In this document: positions 45,770 to 53,320 of the stretch, piece by piece
Layout: the number at the start of each line of letters is the position of its first letter
Numbering within the stretch: the first letter of the stretch is position 1
Assembly: GCA_046350355.1 (NCBI GenBank)
Contig: JAXMAN010000001.1
Span: 992,001 to 1,056,000 of the forward strand
Reading direction: 5' to 3'
From: UBA966 sp046350355
GTDB taxonomy: Bacteria > Planctomycetota > Phycisphaerae > Phycisphaerales > SM1A02
DNA: 64,000 bases
Translations under genes and position numbers: made by a program
The notes under the pieces: generated by a model
Told to the model about the DNA's origin: nothing
Databases searched by the model: none
What the model saw: the letters and a program-made list of their open reading frames with translations, nothing else

Positions 45770-46060
45770 CTACTTCAAGGCCGGTCGCACGACGGACCGG
45801 CGCGCAAGTGAACGCAGGACGCCGCCGAGAGAGCTCGGCGGCGTCTTTGCTGTTTCCCGCAAGGGTTTGGCGAGGTCGGCGAGTGAGCGCGAGGTCTCTC
45901 CGTTGCAGCGTGGTCATCACCCGCAGGTCGGGCCTGGGGCGCGGTCGAGCCCCACTTGGGGCCAGAGTCTCTCGGGCTCTCGCGGAGACCCGTGCGGGGG
46001 TTATGAGGGGCTCGGCTCCGCTGTAGCGCGACCAACCGGGGAGGTTGGGCGGCCATAGCG
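45770..46060 (+). repeat. Island unit D: tRNA-3'/terminator block and GTCTCT block
   Basis: Bases 45,770-45,851 repeat unit A (33,164-33,245) with two differences, including the terminator stem at 45,819-45,829 and 45,834-45,844. The following 200 bases carry the GTCTCT block (GCGTGGTCATCACC, GTCTCTCGGGCTCTC, GAGACCCGTGC, GGGGTTATGAGGGG, CAACCGGGGAGGTTGGG). No tRNA body is present, only the last bases. Confidence 0.85.
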
Positions 46061-46107
46061 GGAGGCCGGATGCGAACCCGCGGGCACCGAAATGGGATCA
46101 TCGGATC

Positions 46108-47698
46108 ATGGCGGACGATCCTGAGCATCTGACCGGCCCTCGCGAGATCAACGCAACGGTGAGCTCATGGACGACTCTTGCAGATCGACCGCCTGAGGTC
46201 GCGCTCGATCTCTTGGCGGTGATTACTGATGCTGCTGGTGATGCTCGCGACGTGTCCGCAGCCCGCCATGCCGACGCCCTGGCCGCAACTATCGATGCCT
46301 CTGCGCTAACGACGAAGCAGCAGTGCCTGCTCAGCTACTACCGCGGCAACGCTTGGGCGGCCGCCGGTCGGTACGCAATCCACGGGACGCCGGAGGCCTG
46401 GCTTTGGGAGCGCCTCGAGGTCGAGCGTGAAGTGTTCCACCTCCGCGCAGCCATGCGCGGACCGGGCTTCGCCTCGTTGCCAATCCTCCGGCAGTGCCAG
46501 ATTCTCACGAACGCGGGGAATGCCCTGAGCTTCGTGGGTAGATTCGTCGAGGCAATTGAACTATTCAACGAAGCCCTTCGGATTGATTCCGCCTTCGGGC
46601 ATGCACAGGGCAATCGCGCCGTATGCTTGGACTCGTACGCTCGCGCCCTCTACGACGACGGGCACCGCCTTTTGCTTCTCCGCGCTGCGCATTGCGACTT
46701 GTCCGCGGCGCTTGAGGTTGAGATCGATCCAGCCGCCCGAGCGATGTTCGCTCCTCTTCGGGATCGGATTGGTGGCTTGCTACCCCCCGACGTTTCTGCG
46801 CGACGGGATGGACCTCGAGAGCTTCTCGCTTGGGTCGTCACCGTTGGAAGTCGAGTACCGGACGTGGTGCCTTCGCGAGGGGCTGTTCCTCAATCCGCTG
46901 AACGACCTTGGACCGCTACCGATCGCAGCACAGGACGTCCTCACAACTCCATCCCTCGTCACCGGACTCGACAAAGGTCCATCCCTGCCCGGTTTCTTCA
47001 ACCAGCTGAAGCAGGAGTACTGCTCGGCGCGATGGATCTACTTTGACGCCGCATCTCGCGAGAGCACGCACTTCTCTGACGCTGGGGTGCTGCTCTACGA
47101 CACGCTCGACCACCCGGCCTACTCCCTGGGAGTCGAGCAGGCCAAGCTGGCCTATCGCGCGGCATACTCGCTGTTCGACAAGGTCGCATACTTCATGAAC
47201 GCCTACGCGAGGCTCGGCATTCCTGAGAAGCGAGTTTCATTCCGCACGCTGTGGTACACCGCGCAGGATCGCGGCAGGGGGATTCGATCGGACATCGCGG
47301 CCCGGGAAAACTGGCCCTGGCGGGGACTTCATTGGCTGAGCAAGGATCTCTTTGAGGACAGGGCTGACTTCCGCGATGTCATGGATCCCGATGCGCGAGG
47401 CCTCGCCGAACTACGGAATCACCTTGAGCACAAGTACCTCAAGCTGCACGACAACCTTTGGTCGGGAAGCGCCGCGTCCGCGACACCCGACCCGCTCCGC
47501 GACACACTTGCCTTTTCCCTGCGACTGGACGCGTTCATGGCTGCAACTCTCCGCGTGATAAAGCTCGCCCGCGCAGCGCTGATCTATCTTTCCCTCGGAG
47601 TTCGCCAAGAGGAGCGGCGCCTCGAGAATGAAAGACCTGAAGGCCACATGATCATCCCGATGAATCTTGGCGTTTGGGAGGATCGCTGGAAGCGTTAG
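46108..47698 (+). pseudogene. TPR + LA2681-like HEPN protein, split by a frameshift
   Basis: The first frame (46,108-about 46,785) encodes a TPR-like helical domain (QCQILTNAGNALSFVGRFVEAIELFNEALRID, FGHAQGNRAVCL). The second frame (about 46,785-47,698) encodes an LA2681-like HEPN domain: EYCSARWIYFDAASRESTHFSD, YSLGVEQAKLAYRAAYSLFDKVAYFMNAY, and the RNase motif RNHLEH near 47,414. One base must be skipped; a run of six C at 46,783-46,788 is the likely site. Together about 529 residues, the usual architecture of this defence-associated family. Either a recent inactivation, a sequencing error, or programmed frameshifting. Confidence 0.78.
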
Positions 47699-47897
47699 AC
47701 AGGCCGGCCACCAATGGCTCCGGCATGGCCCGCGATGGACCCAAGGCACAACGGCTTGTGCGCGACGACGTACTCCCCGGCGGATGCGACCAGCGTGTTG
47801 TTCATGTGGATCTTCCGCGCCAGCTCCGTTCCCTCTGACGATCAGGATCATGGTCACCGGCTCGTTGCGCCCGGCTCGACTCCGCCGCTGGCGTTCC
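47699..47897 (-). pseudogene. Possible 5' scrap of an AGE-type nuclease gene
   Basis: About 200 bases without a gene. On the minus strand (about 47,815-47,735) a short piece reads KIHMNNTLVASAGEYVVAHKP, which resembles the start of group-restriction-like proteins (SAGEYxVAxxL). Too short to be sure. Confidence 0.25.
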
Positions 47898-48509
47898 CTA
47901 CTTGAGAATGAAGCTGTCAAGTCGCCTGATCAGCGACTCGATCTCGCCTTCGGAAGGATCCGGCGGGATGTGGAGATAGTAGTCCCCGGAGGTCCTTGCG
48001 AGCCCATGGAGCGCGGCAGCTTCCTGCGGCCCCAGGTCGAGGAAGAGGTCCTCGTCGGCATAGTCGGCATCCCAGAGGATCCTGTCGCGGAGCAGCTCCA
48101 GGGCGCGCCAGATCGAGTCCGGTTCGGCATCGCGGCAGGACCGATCCAATTCGGCGTCCTCCAGCCCAAGTTCCTGGCATGCGCGCACGATCAACCGTCG
48201 GGAGTCGCTCACCTCGGAGGACTCGGAAACCTCCTCGATCATCACGTCCAGATGCGAATACAGGACGGCGATCGCGCATTCGTTCGCGGCGGTGAGCGGG
48301 GGAGGGGGCACGCTCGGATCTAGGAGCCCCGCGGCGACTTCGCAGAGCACGGTCAGGCGCTGCCCGAACGTCAGGCGGTCGTATGCCGGGTAGCCGTGCT
48401 CGGACAGGCAGTCGACCTCGAGCGTGTCGCGCATGAGCCTGAGTGCAAGGACAAAGACGGCCGCTTCCGCACCCGCGAGAACCCGATCCCCTTTGGAAGT
48501 GCGCCACAT
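47898..48509 (-). CDS. Hypothetical acidic protein
   Basis: A 203-residue, acidic, helical protein from ATG 48509. No signal peptide, no transmembrane segment, no motif that I recognise. Segments such as DYYLHIPPDPSEGEIESLIRRLDSFIL and DADYADEDLFLDLGPQEAAALHG look like a small regulatory or immunity-type protein. It ends 199 bases from the HEPN gene, convergent. Confidence 0.5.
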   Translation of the reverse strand: MWRTSKGDRVLAGAEAAVFVLALRLMRDTLEVDCLSEHGYPAYDRLTFGQRLTVLCEVAAGLLDPSVPPPPLTAANECAIAVLYSHLDVMIEEVSESSEVSDSRRLIVRACQELGLEDAELDRSCRDAEPDSIWRALELLRDRILWDADYADEDLFLDLGPQEAAALHGLARTSGDYYLHIPPDPSEGEIESLIRRLDSFILK

Positions 48510-48810
48510 TTGGATTGCTCGCTCTCGTCCTCGCCTGCCCCCCGTGGAACCCTGTCCCACGCGATGGGCCGAGGTTGACGCAGCGTAGCCGCCCCGCAGA
48601 GGCCGGCGGCACTGCGGAAGACATGCCTGGGCCGCAGGCCCATCGCGGATCGTCGCGCTGCCACCAACGGAATAGCGCTTTCGCGGCGAGCCGATCCGCG
48701 GGATTTCGGCGTGCGACCGGCGTCGCGCACCAGTACTTCGTTGGTTGCGTCCGAAGGATCACGCTCGAAATCTGCTCGCGGCCCTCGCCCTTCGCGGACC
48801 TGCGGACCGC
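48510..48810. other. No gene recognised
   Basis: About 300 bases between the hypothetical protein and the next leader remnant. Several short frames exist on both strands; none is convincing. Confidence 0.4.
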
Positions 48811-48814
48811 GGAC

Positions 48815-48909
48815 GGCATAGGTAGCGGTCAAGGTCCCCGTTGCGATGGCGGTTCCGCCTGGGAGATTCCGTGTCCGCGCGCATACCGGCGGGTCACTGC
48901 ACGGCCTGA
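48815..48909 (+). pseudogene. GGCATAG leader with truncated small ORF
   Basis: GGCATAG at 48815-48821 is followed after 49 bases by GTG 48871, which reads VSARIPAGHCTA and stops at 48,909. The first six residues match the small protein at 51,166 (MSARIPDHH). This is the left end of a recombinase module cut off just inside its first gene. Confidence 0.65.
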
Positions 48910-48921
48910 CTTTCCCACTGG

Positions 48922-49383
48922 CTAGACGACGATCTTGCATGCTCGCAAGAACTCCACCGGGCCAATGCACGGTACCTTCGCTGCTTCACAGGCGTCTGGA
49001 ATCTTGCGCTTGCCCGGCCGCTCTCCGCGCAGTTCCTCTGTGACAACCGTGCCGCCGACAGCCATCGCGACGGCGATCACAAACGGATCGGCTCGATGCT
49101 TGGTGGCATTGGCTTGCGCGATCGCGCTGTCGCGGGCCAAGAGCTCGCGCAGCTTTGACTGCACTTCCTCGTCGGTTGCGCGGAGTACATTTTTCCGGGC
49201 CTTGAGCCAAGCAGAGAGGTCGTCCTCCTTTTTGCCCAGCTCAATCTGCACCTCCTCGGAGACGATGACAACGCCCGCAGGCAAGAGGGCTTCGAACTTC
49301 TCCCAAAACGTCGGGAAGACATCTCGCGGGTACGTGCGGCGCCACGCACCGATAAAGAAGTTCGTGTCCAGAGAGTAGATCAA
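48922..49383 (-). CDS. DUF4411 family PIN-like protein
   Basis: A 153-residue protein. The start IYSLDTNFFIGAWRRTYPRDVFPTFW with Asp6, then VIVSEEVQIELGKKEDDL and KHRADPFVIAVAMAVGG, is characteristic of DUF4411, a PIN-fold family of likely Mg-dependent RNases. TTG start at 49383 overlaps the stop of the ImmA-type gene by 4 bases. Together they form a common toxin-antitoxin-like or defence pair (upstream HTH-metalloprotease and downstream PIN). Confidence 0.88.
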   Translation of the reverse strand: MIYSLDTNFFIGAWRRTYPRDVFPTFWEKFEALLPAGVVIVSEEVQIELGKKEDDLSAWLKARKNVLRATDEEVQSKLRELLARDSAIAQANATKHRADPFVIAVAMAVGGTVVTEELRGERPGKRKIPDACEAAKVPCIGPVEFLRACKIVV

Positions 49384-50576
49384 TTGTCGGCCTCCGCACC
49401 GGGAGCCGACCGTTGGAACTCGGCTCGCATTCTGCCCAGGTGGCCAACCTTCACCTCGAGCAGATCAGCGGCGTCACGTTCAGATAGGTCGCGCGCACGC
49501 AACGCTTCGAAGACTGACCGGCCCAGTGCTCGCCCCGCCTGTGACGCCCTCAATGTGTAGTAGCTCGGGCCACCCGGTCGCTTTCGTGCCCTCTGCTGCT
49601 GCGCTGTCCACTCCGCCGCGTACCCAGCTCGAAGTCGAAGATAGTCTGGCTGCGAAAGCTCCCCCATCTCCAGCAGACGACGCGCGATCACTTCGCGGCT
49701 CACCTTGAACTCTCGCGACGCCTCGTCGATAACCCGCCCGGCGTTAGCAGGCGACCCGGGCCTGGTTGACCAGCGCTCCCCAAACGCTGCCATCGGCACC
49801 AGCGTCTCCGCGGCGACGGCGTTGCAGAATCGTTCGATTGCACCCGCTCCGCTCGGGTATTCCCCGCCGACTGCATCATTCGAGACACCTGACTCGCCGA
49901 GCCAGATGTGGACGAACTCGTGGAGCAATGTAAACAGCCGTCCACCCTTGCTGTCCTTGGGATTGACGTAGATGAATGGAGCGACTGGATCGCATAGTGC
50001 AAATCCCCGCGCTTCGGTCGGAGACACGCTCGCGTCCCGAGTCACGAAAGCGCCAGCCCGCTCGATCGCTACCAACCAGTCGCGAAACACCTGATCTGCA
50101 TCACTCGCGCCAAGTTGCGCGCTGAGTGGGAACTGAGCGCACTCGCGAATCTCCTTCGCGAGCGCGGCGGCATTCTTTGGTTCTCGCCACGCGCCGACGA
50201 ATTCCAGCGGCCTCCAGCCCAACTCGAGTCGCCGTGCTCGTGCCCAGTCTTGACGATTCCTGGTCTTCCGAATGAGTAGTCGGAGCTCTGCGGAGTACAC
50301 AGTGCGTTCGCCCGTGTCGAAGCGCCGGAAGTCTCTGGGCGGCTTCGGTTCGGCGGGGGGACGAGGAAGGAAGAGTGCAGCGAGTGGTCGTCGGTAGACC
50401 TCCGCCAGCCTTCTGGCCTGTGCGAGCGAAGGTTGCTCAGCGCCCGCCTCCCATCGAGAGAGCACATCCGCACCGACATCAGCCGCCTTGGAAGCCTCTT
50501 TTACTTCCAACCCGGCAGCCTCGCGCGCCCACTGAAGGACTCGGGAATTGACCAATGCCTTGTGACGCTTTGGCAT
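49380..50576 (-). CDS. HTH + ImmA/IrrE-type metallopeptidase
   Basis: A 398-residue protein from ATG 50576. The N-terminus is an XRE-type HTH (about 10-65: LQWAREAAGLEVKEASKAADVGADVLSRWEAG). The centre is a zinc peptidase with HEFVHIWLGESGVS (HExxH) and the following AVAAETLVP. Such COG2856 proteins cleave or control repressors, and are the usual upstream partner of DUF4411. Upstream (50,577-51,100) there is no obvious promoter that I can defend. Confidence 0.9.
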   Translation of the reverse strand: MPKRHKALVNSRVLQWAREAAGLEVKEASKAADVGADVLSRWEAGAEQPSLAQARRLAEVYRRPLAALFLPRPPAEPKPPRDFRRFDTGERTVYSAELRLLIRKTRNRQDWARARRLELGWRPLEFVGAWREPKNAAALAKEIRECAQFPLSAQLGASDADQVFRDWLVAIERAGAFVTRDASVSPTEARGFALCDPVAPFIYVNPKDSKGGRLFTLLHEFVHIWLGESGVSNDAVGGEYPSGAGAIERFCNAVAAETLVPMAAFGERWSTRPGSPANAGRVIDEASREFKVSREVIARRLLEMGELSQPDYLRLRAGYAAEWTAQQQRARKRPGGPSYYTLRASQAGRALGRSVFEALRARDLSERDAADLLEVKVGHLGRMRAEFQRSAPGAEADN

Positions 50577-51109
50577 GGATGAGGCCAGACCTGGCGTAAA
50601 GGCTAGCCGAATCTGCCCATCGCTTCCGGGCCAGCGCGGCGCCACGTCGCTCCGGCCATGCGGTGAATGCGCTTCGCCCACAACCGCCATGCTTTGCGGC
50701 GGCGGCCATCCTGCCCAGCGCCCGCTGGATGCGCAGATCGCGGAAGTGAAGCCGGGATCGGTCGATCAGGTTCCGAGCCCCCGCCCGCCTCAAGAGGGTT
50801 CGCACGACACGAGGCCGTCCTGCCGCCGCCCTTCGAGGCTGCCCGTGTTTCCCTGGCCGGGGAATCCGGAGTCGGCGGATGGTGCCATGGCGCCGACCTC
50901 CTCGCATCCTCCTTCCACCCGCATTGTGATGTACTCCCGACTGCATGCCGCTCGACGCACACCAACGCACCCCGGCTCGGCAGAGGTTCGTCGCCCATCA
51001 CGACGACCCTCGTATTCCGATGAACACAGCGGTGCCGCGATGACTCAGAGGCATCAGCGTTGGAATTCTCCTGCTTCGTTCGAGTTCGGCAGTCCCTCTG
51101 ATCGTGGGC
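50577..51109 (-). mobile_element. Gene-free stretch with an IS3 transposase scrap
   Basis: Minus strand at about 50,690-50,800 reads RNLIDRSRLHFRDLRIQRALGRMAAAA, which matches RYLIDRWRLHYNHRRIQRALGKMTPAA near the end of the intact IS3 orfB (58.5 kb). The rest of these 530 bases holds nothing I can name. Confidence 0.6.
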
Positions 51110-51165
51110 GGCATAGATAGCAACTGGCGACCCCGTGGTTATGTCGGGTCCGCCGAGGAGCTGCC
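51110..51165 (+). promoter_or_regulatory. GGCATAG leader of recombinase module 2
   Basis: GGCATAG at 51110-51116, then a segment nearly identical to 36,142-36,190 including GAGGAG before the ATG at 51,166. Confidence 0.55.
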
Positions 51166-51390
51166 ATGTCCGCGCGCATCCCCGACCACCATTCGGACCC
51201 CTCATGCATGACGGCCGCCGAGTGCACCGATGAGCTGGCGGTGCTGCTCGCCCGCGGTCTCACGAGGGCCGTCATGGCAAGGCGCGCCAGCGTGGCCGGA
51301 ACCTGCCCGATTCCGCCGGGTCGCGGGGAATCGGGCCTTGATCTCCCGCCCGGAATGAGGCTCAGTGTGGCAGATCGGCCCGCGGGTTAG
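51166..51390 (+). CDS. Small conserved protein of the recombinase module (copy 2)
   Basis: A 74-residue homologue of the protein at 36,191 with eight substitutions (for example R8H, R20C, A21T), which shows that this end of the module has diverged while the rest stayed identical. Same Shine-Dalgarno and leader. Confidence 0.65.
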   Translation: MSARIPDHHSDPSCMTAAECTDELAVLLARGLTRAVMARRASVAGTCPIPPGRGESGLDLPPGMRLSVADRPAG

Positions 51391-51428
51391 GGCCGCCGCC
51401 GCACGCACGGACGCGAACAGGAGCACCC

Positions 51429-51935
51429 ATGTCGGAGACCATCGAGAGCCAGATCGACGCGCTGCAGCGCATGACCACGTCCGAGCTCGTGGCGCGGTTC
51501 GCCCAGGTGCACGGGTACCCGTGCCGCACCCGGCACCGCCAGTACCTCATGCGCAAGATCGCATGGCGCATCCAGGCCAACGCCTGGGGCGACCTCAGCG
51601 AGCGGGCCCGGCGCCGCGCCGCCGAGCTGGCCGACGACGCCGAAGTCCGGGTGATGGCGCCACGCACCCTGATCTGCCCACCGGAACCGGGACCAGGCAG
51701 GACCGTCACGCGCCGGGCCGACAGCCAGGACCACGACGATCCGCGCCTGCCGCCCGCGGGATCGGCCATCGTGCGCGAGTACAAGGGCCGCACCGTCCGC
51801 GTCGTGGTGCTGCCCCGCGGCGAGGGATTCGAGTGGAACGGCGAGCGGTTCCAGACCCTGTCGGCCGTCGCCAAGAAGGTCACCGGAAGCCACCTGAACG
51901 GATTCCGGTTCTTCCGCCTGGAGGGCAAGCGATGA
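51429..51935 (+). CDS. DUF2924 domain protein (copy 2)
   Basis: Identical in sequence to the 168-residue protein at 36,454; ATGA overlap with the recombinase gene as there. Confidence 0.85.
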   Translation: MSETIESQIDALQRMTTSELVARFAQVHGYPCRTRHRQYLMRKIAWRIQANAWGDLSERARRRAAELADDAEVRVMAPRTLICPPEPGPGRTVTRRADSQDHDDPRLPPAGSAIVREYKGRTVRVVVLPRGEGFEWNGERFQTLSAVAKKVTGSHLNGFRFFRLEGKR

Positions 51936-53320
51936 GTGGCCGGCGACGGGCACAGATCGACGGGGCGTCCGCCGCACCTCCCACGGTCCGCTGCGCCGTC
52001 TATACGCGAAAGTCCACGGACGAGGGCCTCGACCAGGAGTTCAACTCCCTGGACGCCCAGCGCGAGAGCGCCGAGGCGTTCATCGCCAGCCAGCGGTCGG
52101 CCGGGTGGACCTGCCTCCCCGAGCGGTACGACGACGGCGGCTACTCGGGCGGCAGCATGGAGCGCCCCGCGCTCGACCGGCTGCTGCGGGACATCGCTGC
52201 CGGGAAGATCGACTGCGTCGTGGTTTACAAGGTGGACCGCCTGAGCCGGTCGCTGATGGACTTCGCGCGGATCATGCAGGCCTTCGACGCCAAGGGAGTG
52301 TCGTTCGTCTCGGTCACCCAGCAGTTCAACACCACGAGCTCGATGGGGCGGCTCACCCTGAACGTCCTCCTGTCGTTCGCCCAGTTCGAGCGCGAGATCA
52401 TCGGGGAGCGGATCCGGGACAAGATCGGGGCGCAGAAGCGCAGGGGCAAGTGGGCGGGGGGCGTTCCCGTGCTCGGCTACGACGTCGACCGCAGCGGCCC
52501 CAGCCCGCGCCTTATCGTGAACGCAGCCGAGGCCGCGCGGGTCCGGCAGATCTTCCGGATGTACCTGGAGAAGGGGTCGCTCCTGCCGGTCGTGACCGAG
52601 CTGGCCGCCCGCGGCTGGGCGAACAAGAGCCGCGTGATGAAGAGCGGGAAGGCCTTCGTGGGACGCGCATTCGACAAGGGCTCGCTCCACCAGCTGTTGA
52701 CCAACCCGATCTACGCGGGGAAGATCGTCCACAAGGGCGCCGCGTATCCGGGCGAGCACGAGGCCATCATCGATCCGGAGACCTTCGACCGCGTGCAGGC
52801 GCTCCTGAAGGGGAACGGCAGGGGCGGCGGCGCCCATGTCCGCAACAAGCACGGGGCGCTCCTGCGGGGGCTCCTGAGGTGCCGGTGCTGCGGCCGCGCG
52901 ATGACGCACACGTTCACGGGCGGGCGCAAGGGGCGCTCGTACCGCTACTACCGGTGCACGGGGGCGATCAAGAGCGGCGCCGGGACGTGCCCGTCAGGCA
53001 CGGTGCCGGCGCAGGAGATCGAGCGCGTGGTGGTGGACGAGGTCCGCGCGCTCGCGGGGGACAGGGAGCTGTTCGGCAAGGTGCTCGCGGAGGCGCAGGC
53101 GGCGATCGCCGCGGACCTGGAGGCGCTTCGGGGCGAGAGCGACGGGCTGCGGGACGAGCTGGCGCGCCATCACCGTGCGCTGCGCGTGCTCGCCGAGAAG
53201 GGCGACGCGACACCCGACCGGGCGGCTCGCATCGCGGACCTGAACGAGCGCATTGCCTGCGCCGCGCGAAGGCTGCCGCAGGTGGACGCGCGGATCGAGG
53301 AGCTTGGGCGCGCGGCCATC
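51932..53320 (+). pseudogene. Large serine recombinase, 3' end replaced by Rhs sequence (copy 2)
   Basis: Identical to the recombinase at 36,957, with catalytic Ser28, the recombinase domain, the zinc ribbon and the same junction to Rhs at about 53,315. The open frame continues without a natural end to 55,348, using the new tip DNA for its last codons. Since both copies share the junction, the fusion happened before the duplication. Confidence 0.8.
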
